Shown here: piece by piece, positions 18,401-27,196 of the stretch
Position numbering within the stretch: position 1 is the stretch's first letter
How the letters are laid out: the number at the start of each line of letters is the position of its first letter
Source of the DNA: Methylobacter marinus A45
GTDB taxonomy: Bacteria; Pseudomonadota; Gammaproteobacteria; Methylococcales; Methylomonadaceae
DNA: 64,000 nucleotides
Reading direction: 5' to 3'
Assembly (NCBI RefSeq): GCF_000383855.1
Contig: NZ_KB912877.1
Coordinates: forward strand, 1,522,616 to 1,586,615
Made by a program: the position numbers and the translations under genes
Notes under the pieces: generated by a model
What the model was told of the DNA's origin: nothing
What the model saw: the letters and a program-made list of their open reading frames with translations, nothing else
The model's database searches: none

Positions 18401-18697
18401 CTGCAAGCCGGGCTCGGCGCCCAGCGCGGCTTCGATATCCCGGTCATTGATACGCCCTGTCCGATAATGCTCCCGGCTGCATGCTTCAGGCAGATAACCA
18501 TGAGTGCCGGTCAACGCCTCGAAGGCCGCCAGAGCTTCTTCAAAGGGCAGATGCTGGAAACCGTGCAGGGTATTGTGATGCACGAAATCTAGGATAGGCG
18601 CCTGTCCGGGCAGCACATGATCCAGGTGCTCCAGAGCCTCGGTCACTTGCGCGCGCAAATCGGCTATGGCGCTGGATTTTAATGGTGATACTTGCAT
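15428..18697 (-). CDS. dabA: DabA, DUF2309 carbonic-anhydrase-like subunit
   Basis: Peripheral cytoplasmic subunit of the DAB inorganic-carbon accumulator (UPF0753/DUF2309), thought to hydrate CO2 to bicarbonate in one direction when coupled to DabB. The beta-carbonic-anhydrase-like zinc site is visible: Cys561 and Asp563 in [12 protein letters not shown], His752 in [10 protein letters not shown] and Cys767 in [10 protein letters not shown]. The 15-residue spacing between His and Cys equals that reported for Halothiobacillus DabA2. At 1,089 residues it is a long member, with most extra length before the zinc site. The other family block [19 protein letters not shown] is present near the C-terminus. 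It lies five bases before dabB and 23 bases after a NuoM-like gene. Confidence 0.93.
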   Translation of the reverse strand: MQVSPLKSSAIADLRAQVTEALEHLDHVLPGQAPILDFVHHNTLHGFQHLPFEEALAAFEALTGTHGYLPEACSREHYRTGRINDRDIEAALGAEPGLQAEQIICHTGDKIIRRKDIYRIALLYDLPSITVSQLNWQIEEMAALESVQADVPEPVRNQLPASAIRPLWESILAKLDMEQASLHPEDLLELSMEQAEDWLTRARISMKDSPLHQQMQQQARQNLDELLAEMGDGMTLRGFIKHLTGIDILDSVRPQLIRICASGLDEGLAPWPIPERSQLGLYGAWRATAAYDANPFLHELPDWQQIMAELPEDAVDAIILQLSHLEIPQAQWDGYLRRLALEVPGWSGLINWRQHHPHYHTDNDAHPKLADYLAIRLTLDRLWLNQICRETWLIEAKLSSLKSYFHKNLSEFIVRSKLYQGNLPEYLADRAESLAFLAGSERHERPDWQQLADLIGIWCCSPLAVQQAERNHTIYCSGWRLFRLCQHLGINAAHIKALKKQDLLLMLSVLDQFNATERGKVWLCAYERHYRDMLFQALHANHNRGRWARRTTRPEAQIIVCMDEREESFRRHLEELNPAIETLGVAGFFGIPMNYKGLDATHVTPLCPVVVTPAHEVDEIARQGHEKTLSARQKGRSLSRGFGYLLYQSLRRNLLLSHAAIDVLAPFTLAGLLGKTLLPRYHKTVTDWLSRTVVPPVATELQFTSEDTSTPATAERPKLGFTDSEQAERVAALLRILGLTSGFAPIVALAGHGSTSQNNPHEAAHDCGACGGRQGGPNARVFAAMANRPEVRALLARQNIVIPDDCWFVGMQHDTCSDAMTWYDLDLIPASLHAEFERFKTCIGRAQELSAHERCRRFVSAGQPASPARAFQHVTLRAHDLSQVRPEFGHATNAAAVVGRRALSQGLFLDRRVFLISYDPTQDPDGSILESILLTAGPVGAGINLEYYFSTIDNERFGCGTKVPHNVTGLFGVMEGTASDLRTGLPKQMVEIHEPMRLQILVEAKTSVLEQIYARQEGLRELIAGGWVHLSAKDPDSGDIFVFERGAGFVPWQAESRDLPVCPSSLDCYRGKSEPVAPVLIKQPELWGV

Positions 18698-18720
18698 TAC
18701 TACAGAACTCGTTTTATTTC

Positions 18721-20187
18721 CTAATGGACGGGATTAATCACGCTGTTCATCTGGAACAGGGTTGCTGTTGACAGTTCAATCAACGGTGCAGGCAGCAATC
18801 CGAACACCACGATACCCGCCACCAGTATACCAGCAGCGATTAACTCCGAAGGACGCAGATCCTCTATCTGCTGCATGTGAGGCTTTACCGGCCCGGTAAA
18901 CAGCATGCCGATAGTGCGGATCGCATAGGCGGCGCTGATCAGCATGCTCAGGCTGAAAAATACCATTAAACTGCCCCAGCGCTCAAAGCCGCCGATCAGT
19001 GCGTGCAGTTCGGCGACAAAACCGATCGAGCCCGGCAGGCCCATCGCGGCCAGCAATGTCAAGGAAGTAAAAACGGCGAAACGAGGCATCACCTGAACCA
19101 GCGAACTGTAATCCTGGATGTTGCGCGTATGCGTGCGCTCATACAGCAACCCCACCAGCAGGAACAAGGCGCCGGCAATCAGGCCGTGGGCGTTCATTTG
19201 CAGGACCGCGCCGGTAAAACCCGCTTCGTTCAAGGCCGCGATACCCAGCAAAATGATCCCCATATGACTGACCGAGGAATAGGCGATCATGGCTTTCAGA
19301 TCGCTTTGCCGCCAAGCCAGCAGACCGCCGTAGATCATGCCGAACAAGGCCATGAAAACCAACAGCGGCTGCAAGGTTTGAGCCGCTTCCGGCAACATGA
19401 CGACGGCTCGCAGCAGACCGTAGGCCCCCATTTTCAGCAAGATGCCGGACAGCAGAATACTGACCGGGCTGGGCGCTTCGACATGCGCCAGCGGCAGCCA
19501 GCCGTGCAGCGGAAAAATCGGCATCTTGACGCCGAAACCGATTAAAAAGCCCAGCAAGGCCCAGACCTGCTGATCTTTCGGCATGTTTTGCGATACGTGC
19601 ACCATCGCGCTCATCAGGGACACATGTTCAGGCACATACTCATACACCGCAATCAGGCTGATCAGCATGAATACCGAACCGCCCATGGTATACAGCACGA
19701 AATTAAGGCTGGCCGCATGGCGTCTTTTGCCGCCCCAGCGATCGATCAGAAAAAACAGCGGAATCAGGGTCACTTCCCAGAAGATATAGAAAACCGCCCA
19801 GTCCTGAGCCAGAAACACGCCCAGCATGCCGAACTCCAGCAACAGCATGCAGATATGATAGCCCTTGACGCGGCGGTTAATGCTAAGAGACGCCAGCATC
19901 GCGATGGACGTCAGCAGGGTCGCCAGCACCAGCATCGGCATGGATAATCCGTCCAGGCCTAATGCATAAGCACTGCCGAACTTGGGATTGAGCGGAAAAT
20001 ATTCGCTGAACTGCACGCCGGCATCATGCCGTTCATACTGGTACGCCAGCCAGCAGCTCAGTATAAAAACTAGAGTGGTGAACAGATTGCCGATACCACG
20101 GATGACCTGAGTGTTCTGACCCGGCGTTAAAGCCAAAAGAAGCGCGCCAACAGCCGGTGTCCAGAGTAGTATGCTAAGAATCCCCAT
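18721..20187 (-). CDS. NuoM/NdhD-type antiporter-like subunit (first copy) of the DAB cluster
   Basis: Polytopic inner-membrane protein of 488 residues, the typical size of NuoM. All canonical charged positions are present: Glu138 ([14 protein letters not shown]), Lys221 ([16 protein letters not shown]), Lys252 ([11 protein letters not shown]) and Glu393 ([11 protein letters not shown]). It is the first large gene of the dab run and ends 23 bases before dabA. AGGA lies rather far (12 bases) upstream of ATG 20187. The gene is probably read from the regulated promoter at 21045-21077 together with the small membrane gene at 20411-20809, although a 223-base gap separates them and could hold another promoter. 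Confidence 0.87.
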   Translation of the reverse strand: MGILSILLWTPAVGALLLALTPGQNTQVIRGIGNLFTTLVFILSCWLAYQYERHDAGVQFSEYFPLNPKFGSAYALGLDGLSMPMLVLATLLTSIAMLASLSINRRVKGYHICMLLLEFGMLGVFLAQDWAVFYIFWEVTLIPLFFLIDRWGGKRRHAASLNFVLYTMGGSVFMLISLIAVYEYVPEHVSLMSAMVHVSQNMPKDQQVWALLGFLIGFGVKMPIFPLHGWLPLAHVEAPSPVSILLSGILLKMGAYGLLRAVVMLPEAAQTLQPLLVFMALFGMIYGGLLAWRQSDLKAMIAYSSVSHMGIILLGIAALNEAGFTGAVLQMNAHGLIAGALFLLVGLLYERTHTRNIQDYSSLVQVMPRFAVFTSLTLLAAMGLPGSIGFVAELHALIGGFERWGSLMVFFSLSMLISAAYAIRTIGMLFTGPVKPHMQQIEDLRPSELIAAGILVAGIVVFGLLPAPLIELSTATLFQMNSVINPVH

Positions 20188-20410
20188 GTTTACATTTATC
20201 CTGTGGAGTATCGGATACTCTGATGTTGCCTGTATTACAAACGGACGATTATGCCTTCAAGCCGTCTGCTTTCTCCTTCTATCCACTTTTATCCGTAAGA
20301 ATGAGGGAGTTGCCTACTCAGCTTGATGTTAAAAAAGTCCCCGGTTAAGTCTATACCAATAAAACGATATTAATAAGCAAGTAATGTGCCTTGATTGTCA
20401 TACCCGGCTT
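20188..20410. other. Spacer before the first NuoM-like gene
   Basis: 223 bases between the small membrane protein gene and the first NuoM-like gene, both on the minus strand. I see no strong hairpin or T-run, so transcription may read through into the dab genes. Confidence 0.4.
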
Positions 20411-20809
20411 TCACATGAACACCCAAAAGTACAATCCGGTAACACCGACTGTGCAGGTCGTTACCAATTTTGCTTTCTGAAGGGATGAGCATTCCCGCCA
20501 ATAACAGCTCATGTCCGCCATGCAACGCTCCCGCTTGGCGCGCAGATATCCGATAAACCGGGGCAACGCGCGCCACAGTCGATGCAGTCCGAACAACGCC
20601 AGGCACAGCAACAGATAGAACACGATAATCTGGCTCTGGTGGCGCGTTGTATGAAATACATGCTCAATGAGTTCCTCAAGCCCAAGCTCGAACCACTCGA
20701 AGGCAATATGGCCGAACGCGAGCAATGCGTGCAACAGCACATCATAGGTACTGATCACAACAACAATCAGGACGGTCCAAACGATCGTTTTTCGATGAGC
20801 TTTAAACAT
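20411..20809 (-). CDS. Small three-helix membrane protein, Ci-island family (copy A)
   Basis: 132-residue inner-membrane protein of no family I recognise. It has three hydrophobic segments (residues about 9-30, 64-80 and 112-130). Between the first two is an acidic/His-rich stretch EELIEHVFHTTRHQSQIIVF. Start set at ATG 20809, which has GAGGA eight to nine bases upstream; the frame is open back to 20878, but this start gives the same length and N-terminus as its paralogue at 27197-27598. Shared blocks are LIEH-F-T--H--QIIVFYLLL, GL-RLWR and YW-E-S-L-K. It sits downstream of a regulated promoter (21045-21077) and upstream of the dab genes, so it is a candidate accessory component of Ci uptake. 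Confidence 0.75.
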   Translation of the reverse strand: MFKAHRKTIVWTVLIVVVISTYDVLLHALLAFGHIAFEWFELGLEELIEHVFHTTRHQSQIIVFYLLLCLALFGLHRLWRALPRFIGYLRAKRERCMADMSCYWRECSSLQKAKLVTTCTVGVTGLYFWVFM

Positions 20810-21195
20810 CACGCGCATCCTCAGGATTTCGTTAAACATCGGAATAAAACCGAACTTTGCCCGGTTTATGTCGTACATCCCGAAACGAGCCCTAAAACGC
20901 CCTGATCATCGATTACCTGTCTTCTACAATTTTCCCTGCCTGGGCCTGGCAAGAGATGCCAATGGCATTTCCACTAAATAACATGGCCCGATGGGCTCTG
21001 TTATCAAGCGCATGCATACCCTTGCCGCTCTCATGTGCAGCGTCATTGTATTTGCGTAACCTTTCAATAACCTTTCAGAGCTTGGGCTGAATTTTGCAGC
21101 CGTTCAGTTCTTCTGGTCAGCCGGCGCTGTTCACTCGCCGGACCATTGCGCAATCCTTCTCGCGACCAAGCATTATCTTCTCTTCGCAGCGCCGA
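20810..21195. other. Regulatory spacer upstream of copy A
   Basis: 386 bases. From right to left it holds a GC-rich imperfect hairpin just past the SulP stop (21115-21144, CCGGCG/CGCCGG, no T-run), the regulated promoter at 21045-21077, and a predicted untranslated leader of about 230 bases. Confidence 0.5.
21045..21077 (-). promoter_or_regulatory. Tandem-repeat response-regulator box plus -10, site 1
   Basis: On the minus strand two TGAAAGGTT-type repeats with an 11-bp period (21077-21068 and 21066-21057) are followed after six bases (CGCAAA) by TACAAT (21050-21045). The second repeat overlaps where a -35 would be. Direct repeats at 11 bp just upstream of a -10 are typical of OmpR/PhoB-family activators. 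Nearly identical to 25049-25081. Target is the small membrane gene and probably the dab genes. Confidence 0.75.
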
Positions 21196-22884
21196 TTAAC
21201 TGGCTGCCTTTGAATCGAGCGCGGCTTGAATTTTCCCGGCGCCACCCAAGGGGCCGGCAGTTTCCGGTTCGAGCAAGGCTTTAACTTTCCCTTTCTCCTT
21301 CAACGCCTTAACTTCCTTCAAGTCATCGGGCACCGGCTGAATTTTTCCCTTGCCCTCCAGTTCCCTGGCCTCTACCTTGATGTTATTGTCCTGGGCGCTC
21401 AACATGAAATCATGAATGGTTTCGAGAATGTCATGATCGATAAACTGCGTTTTTGAACCGTCAATCAGAACCGTGCTGTTTTCTTCGATCTGGTTGAAGT
21501 ACTGTCTCAGCCGGGCGCGATTGAGGAAGGTAACGTCCTTGTTCAAATTCAGGACATAATGATCGCCGATTTGAGTTATTGAAATGGCGGCATGGTAATT
21601 CGCCCGAATCACATAATACAGGCCGACGACAATACCGACCGCAATGCCTTTTAACAGGTCGGTCAGCAAAATCGCGACGATTGTGACCACAAAGGGTATC
21701 AACTGGCTCCAGCCTTTATGGAAAAACTCGACAAAAATTTTCGGCTTCGCGAGCTTATAACCGGTTTGCAACAGTATCGCCGCCAGGCAGGACAAGGGGA
21801 TATTGTTAAGGAAACGCGCGAGAAACATCACGCTGAGCAGCAGGAACGAGCCATGCACGAAGCTCGACACTTTGGTCTGCCCGCCGGCATTGATATTGGC
21901 GGCACTGCGCACGATCACCGCGGTAATGGGAATACCGCCGATCAGGCCGCTGAGCATGTTGCCGACGCCCTGGGCTTTCAGCTCGCGATTGGTTGGCGCC
22001 ACGCGTTTCAACGGATCCATTTTATCAGCCGCTTCGAGGCTTAACAGAGTCTCAAGACTGGCGATGATGGCTATCGTGAAGGCAACCGTATAAACCTCCG
22101 GCTTGGCCAGGAAACTGAAATCGGGGAAGGTAAACAACTGCAGAAAATCCGCCGGCTTTTCAGTGACCGGCAACGATACCAGATGTTTGCTGGAAATCGC
22201 CCATTCCGGCGCCATGCGCAAGGTCACCAGATTGTAGACAATGCCCCAGGCGACGACCAACAGCGCGCCGGGAATCAGCCGGAATAAAGTCACACGCTTG
22301 ATAAAACTGCTTTCCCATAGCATCAGGATCAGCAGCGACACGACACTGACGACCGTGGCGCCGGGCGAAATCGCTTTTAATGCCCCGCCTAACGCTTGGA
22401 CGGTTGCCAGCGCGGTTTCCCGCATATAGCTTTCGTCGCCTTCGAAATTGAAATCATAGCCGACGGCATGGGGGATTTGTTTCATGATCAGGATCAGACC
22501 GATCGCGGCCAGCATGCCTTCGATCACTGCCGAGGGAAAATAGGCGCCGATAGCACCGGCCCGGAGGAAGCCGAGCACCAGTTGCAGTACGCCGGCCAGC
22601 ACCACGGCGACCAGAAACCCCTGGAAACTGCCCAGATGGTCAATGGCATTGAGCACGATCACGGTCAAACCCGCGGCCGGACCGGAAACACTGAGTTGCG
22701 AACCGCTCATCCAGGCGACGACCAAGCCGCCGATCATGCCGGCGATCAGCCCGGAAAACAATGGCGCGCCGGAGGCCAGCGCCACGCCCAGGCAAAGCGG
22801 CAAAGCAACCAGAAACACGACCAATCCGGCGGGGATGTCGTGATGCAGGTGCTTTATATAGTAACTAAAATGTTTGTGAATCAT
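21196..22884 (-). CDS. SulP-family anion transporter (candidate bicarbonate transporter)
   Basis: Inner-membrane SLC26/SulP transporter of 562 residues. Features: N-terminal DIPAGLVVFLVALPLCLGVALASGAP-type segment, the family loop MSGSQLSVSGPAAGLT, PSAVIEGMLAAIGL, the conserved AADKMDPLKRVAPTNRELKAQG loop, and PITAVIVRSAANINAGG. A short STAS-like domain lies at about residues 445-510 (VLIDGSKTQFIDHD), with a Lys/Glu-rich C-terminal tail containing two related GKIQ and KGKVKALLEPE-like segments. SulP proteins carry sulfate, bicarbonate or other anions; the position between carbonic anhydrase and dab genes favours bicarbonate (BicA-like role), which is inference. RBS region unremarkable. It follows the Usp gene by 102 bases. 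Confidence 0.83.
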   Translation of the reverse strand: MIHKHFSYYIKHLHHDIPAGLVVFLVALPLCLGVALASGAPLFSGLIAGMIGGLVVAWMSGSQLSVSGPAAGLTVIVLNAIDHLGSFQGFLVAVVLAGVLQLVLGFLRAGAIGAYFPSAVIEGMLAAIGLILIMKQIPHAVGYDFNFEGDESYMRETALATVQALGGALKAISPGATVVSVVSLLILMLWESSFIKRVTLFRLIPGALLVVAWGIVYNLVTLRMAPEWAISSKHLVSLPVTEKPADFLQLFTFPDFSFLAKPEVYTVAFTIAIIASLETLLSLEAADKMDPLKRVAPTNRELKAQGVGNMLSGLIGGIPITAVIVRSAANINAGGQTKVSSFVHGSFLLLSVMFLARFLNNIPLSCLAAILLQTGYKLAKPKIFVEFFHKGWSQLIPFVVTIVAILLTDLLKGIAVGIVVGLYYVIRANYHAAISITQIGDHYVLNLNKDVTFLNRARLRQYFNQIEENSTVLIDGSKTQFIDHDILETIHDFMLSAQDNNIKVEARELEGKGKIQPVPDDLKEVKALKEKGKVKALLEPETAGPLGGAGKIQAALDSKAAS

Positions 22885-22986
22885 ATGCCCGTCCCAAATC
22901 TGGATCTAATAATTGTTGTGTTGAACCTTAATCCGCAATTAGCCAGTCCTAATTCGAATAAACCAGCAATCTCGCTATTCCTTGTT

Positions 22987-23865
22987 TCAAGGCTTTATCG
23001 CCATGAATGTCGTATGCACGGACCTGATCAGCGTCGCCGTCGTACTGCCGATGCGCAAATGGTCAAGCCCGGTCCGCCCTGCCGTCGCCATGACGACCAG
23101 GTTGTAATGCTGCTCGATGATATGTTCACGAATCGCATTGTGAGCCGAGTCGGCACCGTGAACGACAAAAAACTTCAGGTTGCCGGCAAGACCGGGCAGG
23201 TGTTGTTCGGCAACCTCGTGCAATTTTGCCAGCCGCTCCTGCTTTTGCCGCTCGAATTGTTCAGGCTTGCTGAAGTCGCCGCACAACGCATGGAACAGAT
23301 GCACTTCGGCGCCGGTCGCAAGCGCGATGTCGTGTGCGTACGGTAAGGCGGCAAAGGAATTCAGGGAAAAATCCGTAGGCACCAGGATTTTACGGAAAGG
23401 CGTAAAAGCTTCTTCATCCTCGACGATTACAATCGGGCGGTTGCCGAGGCGCAGCACTTTCTCGGTAGTGGACCCCATTAACATGCGCATGAAACCGGCT
23501 CTTCCGTGACTGCTCATGACCACCAGATCGAACCGCTCGGATGCATCGGCGATAGCCTGGGCCGTATTGCTATTTTGTTCGGTCACGCTATCCGCCAGGA
23601 AATCGGTTCCCACAGCCTCCGAGACAAATCGCCGAAGTTTTTCCTTGATGGCCTGAGCGATGGAGGCGGGATCGCCATCGGCATGAAAACTATCGACATC
23701 ATAGTGAAACCCCTCCATATCCGAGTACAAATCATAGACATGAAGCGGCGAGATCCGGCCTTTATAGATACGCGCCAATTCCTGTGCAACCGGCAAGGCT
23801 TTACGGCAAAAACCGGAAAAATCGATGGGAACAAGAATGTTATAAGGGTTTGGTGCTTCGTTCAT
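22987..23865 (-). CDS. Tandem universal stress protein (UspA x2)
   Basis: 292-residue cytoplasmic protein with two UspA domains in tandem (about residues 8-145 and 155-290), the UspE-type arrangement. Domain 1 starts YNILVPIDFSGFC and ends in VVMSSHGRAGFMRMLMGSTTEKVL; domain 2 starts KILVPTDFSLNSFAALPYA and ends VVMATAGRTGLDHLRIGSTTATLIR. Both ends contain the G-2x-G-9x-G-S/T ATP-type motif, so nucleotide binding is likely. Start is ATG 23865 with GGAG eight bases upstream; the frame is open to 23931 but without ribosome site. It lies between can and the SulP gene on the same strand. Usp proteins often accompany SulP transporters, where a regulatory role is assumed. Confidence 0.85.
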   Translation of the reverse strand: MNEAPNPYNILVPIDFSGFCRKALPVAQELARIYKGRISPLHVYDLYSDMEGFHYDVDSFHADGDPASIAQAIKEKLRRFVSEAVGTDFLADSVTEQNSNTAQAIADASERFDLVVMSSHGRAGFMRMLMGSTTEKVLRLGNRPIVIVEDEEAFTPFRKILVPTDFSLNSFAALPYAHDIALATGAEVHLFHALCGDFSKPEQFERQKQERLAKLHEVAEQHLPGLAGNLKFFVVHGADSAHNAIREHIIEQHYNLVVMATAGRTGLDHLRIGSTTATLIRSVHTTFMAIKP

Positions 23866-24255
23866 GCCTTGAACTCCAAAGCTATTGTTAGAATTGATAA
23901 TGCTAATAAAGTCGGCTTTAGCCGGAAGCATCGAGCGCTATCGCCGGTGGCCGTGTCAAATGCGGAAACGCCCTCGGTAACAGACTGTACCGGCCTGGCT
24001 CTCCGCGGATAAAACTTGTGCTCCGTAATCTCCTGCCCATCTATGAAAAAAAGTACTACCAACGCCATATAATTCACAGCATATGGGCCATATTCAATAT
24101 TCATGGGCCGCCTGTGCAGATCAGGCGGCCGCCGGTAGTACGAGGGGCAATGACTAAGGAGAACGATTTTTTCATGGTGCCTGCGGTGTTGCCGGTCAAA
24201 AAGCGGCAGACAGTTGTCGGGGGTTGAACATAAACAACCCAAACCGTCGATCATC
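23866..24255. other. Spacer between can and the Usp gene
   Basis: 390 bases without a convincing gene. An eight-base GC hairpin (GCCGCCTG / CAGGCGGC, 24107-24129) lies in the middle without a T-run. The Usp-SulP pair may have its own promoter here. Confidence 0.4.
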
Positions 24256-24936
24256 TTAGGCTGAACGCAATTTCTTCTCAGGCAAGGGTCTTTCCGTCTC
24301 GTGGTAATCGTATTTGAAAATCGGCTCAATCTCGGTATCGGGATACAGCGTAATCAGCGGTTTCAGCAGACCGTCGTTAAGACCATAGACCCAACCGTGC
24401 AAGGTCGGCCGATTGTCTTCATGCCAGGCTTGCTGAATGATCGACGTATGGGCCAGCGTCTGCACCTGCTCCAGAATATTCAATTCAACCAGTCGGTTGA
24501 CGCGTTGCTCTTCCGTCGGCAGAGCATCTATTTCGGCCTTGTTCAGGCGATAAATATCCTTGATGTGCAAGAGCCATTTATTGGTGATGACCAGTTGGGA
24601 GCTTTGCCGGCCCAGTGCCGCCTTGATACCGCCGCAGTTATAATGCCCGCACACGATGATATGCTTGACCTGCAGCACGGTAACGGCATATTGCAGCACG
24701 CTCAGGCAATTGAAGTCGGTCGCAATCATCTGGTTGGCGATGTTGCGATGAATAAACATTTCGCCGGGTTCGGCATTGACGATAATTTCCGCCGGAACCC
24801 GGCTGTCCGAACAGCCGATCCAGAGAAACTCAGGCTTTTGCTCTTTCGCCAACTGGGTGAAAAATTCAGGATTACTAACTTTTTTTTGCCTGGCCCAAGT
24901 TTTATTGTCACTTAATAATTTTTCAAATGAGTGCAT
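24256..24936 (-). CDS. can: Beta-class carbonic anhydrase
   Basis: Cytoplasmic zinc enzyme interconverting CO2 and bicarbonate. The 226-residue protein has all beta-class ligands: Cys42 and Asp44-Arg46 in WIGCSDSRVPAE, and His98 and Cys101 in IIVCGHYNCGG. Length and sequence resemble E. coli Can (YadF), including HRNIANQM and the LHGWVYGLNDGLLKPL C-terminal block. It is preceded by a predicted regulated promoter (25049-25081) whose -10 lies about 115 bases upstream of the start. Divergent from the two-component system. With DabA also hydrating CO2, its role here may be to equilibrate CO2 and bicarbonate delivered by the transporters. Confidence 0.94.
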   Translation of the reverse strand: MHSFEKLLSDNKTWARQKKVSNPEFFTQLAKEQKPEFLWIGCSDSRVPAEIIVNAEPGEMFIHRNIANQMIATDFNCLSVLQYAVTVLQVKHIIVCGHYNCGGIKAALGRQSSQLVITNKWLLHIKDIYRLNKAEIDALPTEEQRVNRLVELNILEQVQTLAHTSIIQQAWHEDNRPTLHGWVYGLNDGLLKPLITLYPDTEIEPIFKYDYHETERPLPEKKLRSA

Positions 24937-25048
24937 AGTGATCTCTCTTTTTAATTTGTATTGTCAGTAAGTGCCCGACCAATGATTAATGTTATGCTTT
25001 TCAGCTGTATAACAAGAGTTACCAATCTTGACATTTCAGTATGAAATG

Positions 25049-25081
25049 ATTGTATGTGTGTAACCTTTCAAGAACCTTTCA
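25049..25081 (-). promoter_or_regulatory. Tandem-repeat response-regulator box plus -10, site 2
   Basis: On the minus strand two TGAAAGGTT repeats, 25081-25073 and 25070-25062, 11 bp apart, then AC and six bases (CACACA) before TACAAT (25054-25049). It differs from site 1 at only about three positions across the module. It points toward can. On the opposite strand TTGACA (25029-25034) and TGTATG (25052-25057) with 17-bp spacing could be the promoter of the regulator gene, so bound regulator could also affect its own gene. Confidence 0.75.
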
Positions 25082-25098
25082 CATGAAATTAAGAATGC

Positions 25099-25770
25099 AT
25101 GAATATTTTATTAATAGAAGACGATGCGGTATTAGCGGATGGCTTGATGCATACGCTAAGCGCTAATGGCTACTCGGTGACTTCCGCCACCAAAGGCAGT
25201 TATGCCGAGCAGTTGCTAGACTCGCAAGGCTTCGATTTAATCGTACTGGACCTGTGCCTGCCGGATATGGACGGCCTGCAACTGTTGCGCAGGTTCAGGC
25301 AGCATAAAATAGCGCTGCCGATTTTGATCCTGACCGCCCGCGACGGCATCAGCGACAGGATCGAGGGCATCGAACAGGGCGCGGATGACTATATGACCAA
25401 GCCGTTCGAACTGCGGGAATTTGAAGCGCGCGTCCGTGCCCTGATTCGGCGCTGCTACGGCGGCTTTAGCAACGATATCGTCATCGGACGGCTGGCACTG
25501 GACACTCAGAGCCATCAAGTGCTGGCCGACGGCCAGCCGATACAACTGTCGGCGCGTGAATACGGCGTCCTGGAAATCTTGTTGATACAGGCCGGCAAAG
25601 TCGTCAGCAAGGACCGCATCGCTCAGCGCCTGTCGGCTGACGGCGAGGCGCTCGCCGACAATGCCATCGAAGTCTATATCCATCGCGTCAGAAAGCGCAT
25701 AGAACCGTACGATGCCGTGATCCGTACCGTGCGTGGACTGGGTTACCTGCTGGAGACGGCCGATGGCTAA
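25099..25770 (+). CDS. OmpR/PhoB-family response regulator (QseB/TctD-like)
   Basis: 223-residue cytoplasmic DNA-binding regulator. Receiver domain residues 1-115 with the acidic pair EDD at 7-9, phospho-acceptor Asp51 (LIVLDLCLPDMDG) and the conserved Lys in YMTKPFE. The C-terminal winged helix (about 125-220) has LSAREYGVLEILL and VYIHRVRKRIE...IRTVRGLGYLL. Its start lies 17 bases from the tandem-repeat box shared by the can and dab-side promoters, which makes it the prime candidate to bind them. It overlaps the sensor kinase gene by eight bases. Binding itself is inference. Confidence 0.9.
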   Translation: MNILLIEDDAVLADGLMHTLSANGYSVTSATKGSYAEQLLDSQGFDLIVLDLCLPDMDGLQLLRRFRQHKIALPILILTARDGISDRIEGIEQGADDYMTKPFELREFEARVRALIRRCYGGFSNDIVIGRLALDTQSHQVLADGQPIQLSAREYGVLEILLIQAGKVVSKDRIAQRLSADGEALADNAIEVYIHRVRKRIEPYDAVIRTVRGLGYLLETADG

Positions 25771-27151
25771 AGTCAGAAGCCTCAGAACCGAAATCCTGTT
25801 CCGTCTGATTATCCCGCTCATTTGTTTTATCGCGATCGAGAGCGTGCTTTCCTACTTTGTCACGCTGCACTATGTCAATGAAACCTATGATCGGTGGCTA
25901 TTGGATTCGGCCCGCTCACTGACGCAGGAAATCAAGGTCAAGGACGGCAAGGTGCACGTGGAACTGCCGCCCGCCGCGCTGGAGATTTTCAAATGGGACG
26001 AGTTAGATCAGACCTTTTTTAAAATCATCTCCTCCGAGCAAGGCATGATCGTCGGAGACAGTTTTGTGCCGGAGTCCTTCGACCCGAGCGTGGATTGGTC
26101 GCGCCCGATCTTTTTTGAGGACGAGATTCGCGGCGAACCGGTCCGGGTCGTGTCCATGCTGGTCATCCGCGACGAAACCCCGGACAAGATTTTTGTCCAT
26201 GTCGCCGAAACGGTGAATAAACGCCGGGACATGATGGTCGACATTTTATTGGCCGACCTGGTCCCGCAGATTATTTTGACCCTGTTTGCCGGTACTTATC
26301 TGCTGGCAGGCTTAAAGCGCGGCTTGAAGCCGCTGCATGTGCTGGCCGATGAAATCGCCCAGCGCTCGCCGCGCGATTTGAGCCCGATCGCCGAAACGCA
26401 TGTGTTTCTCGAAGTCCGCACACTGACAGACACCATTAATGATTTGCTGGCAAGACTGGCGGCGGCCATCGCCGCCCAGCAACGGTTCGTCGCCAATGCC
26501 GCCCATCAATTGCGCACGCCGCTGGCCGGCTTGAAACTGCAGGCGGAACGCGCCTTGCGGGAACAGGACCTGTCGGCCATGAAGCCGGCTCTGCTGCAAA
26601 TGCAGAGCTCCGCCGACCGCGCGTCCCATACGATCACGCAATTGCTGGTGCTGGCGAAATCGGGCCCCGTCGACGGCATGAGCGAACTCAAACCGGTCAA
26701 CCTGGAAACGCTGGTCAAGGAGACCTGCATGGATTGGGCGCCTAAAGCCCTGCAGCGAAAAATGGATCTCGGTTTCGAGGGTCCGAAGCAGGCTGTTTAC
26801 GTGCGCGGCGACGAGGTCCTGCTGCGGGAGCTGCTGGCCAATCTGCTCGATAACGCCATCTTATATGGCAACGAGCACGGCAGTATTATTGTTAAGCTGA
26901 GACGGAATCCCACGCCCAGCCTGATTGTCGAAGACGACGGGGCCGGCATCCCCGACCAGGAACGGGAGAAAATTTTCGAGCGCTTTTATCGCATCCCGGG
27001 CAGCTCCGGCAACGGTTGCGGCCTGGGGCTGGCGATTGTCAAGGAAATTGCCGATCTGCACAAGGCGCGCCTTGAACTGAGCCGGATCAGCGCCGCGGGC
27101 GGCACGCGCGTTATTATCGTATTTCCGAATTTAACACCGACGGCCATTTAA
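25763..27151 (+). CDS. TctE-like sensor histidine kinase
   Basis: 462-residue inner-membrane kinase, partner of the overlapping regulator. Start ATG 25763 lies within the last codons of the regulator gene. First membrane helix at about residues 12-33, a periplasmic 2CSK_N-type domain of about 125 residues, second helix around ADLVPQIILTLFAGTYLL, HAMP-like linker, H-box FVANAAHQLRTPLAGLKL, and an ATPase domain with N-box LLANLLDNAILYG, VEDDGAGIP and GCGLGLAIVKEI. Family members such as TctE sense extracellular carboxylates. The stimulus here could be bicarbonate/CO2 status or pH by gene context, which is speculation. Confidence 0.88.
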   Translation: MAKVRSLRTEILFRLIIPLICFIAIESVLSYFVTLHYVNETYDRWLLDSARSLTQEIKVKDGKVHVELPPAALEIFKWDELDQTFFKIISSEQGMIVGDSFVPESFDPSVDWSRPIFFEDEIRGEPVRVVSMLVIRDETPDKIFVHVAETVNKRRDMMVDILLADLVPQIILTLFAGTYLLAGLKRGLKPLHVLADEIAQRSPRDLSPIAETHVFLEVRTLTDTINDLLARLAAAIAAQQRFVANAAHQLRTPLAGLKLQAERALREQDLSAMKPALLQMQSSADRASHTITQLLVLAKSGPVDGMSELKPVNLETLVKETCMDWAPKALQRKMDLGFEGPKQAVYVRGDEVLLRELLANLLDNAILYGNEHGSIIVKLRRNPTPSLIVEDDGAGIPDQEREKIFERFYRIPGSSGNGCGLGLAIVKEIADLHKARLELSRISAAGGTRVIIVFPNLTPTAI

Positions 27152-27196
27152 CCTCATCAAGCCCAAGCGCTGGCATGAACAGAACAGGAGTTAGCG

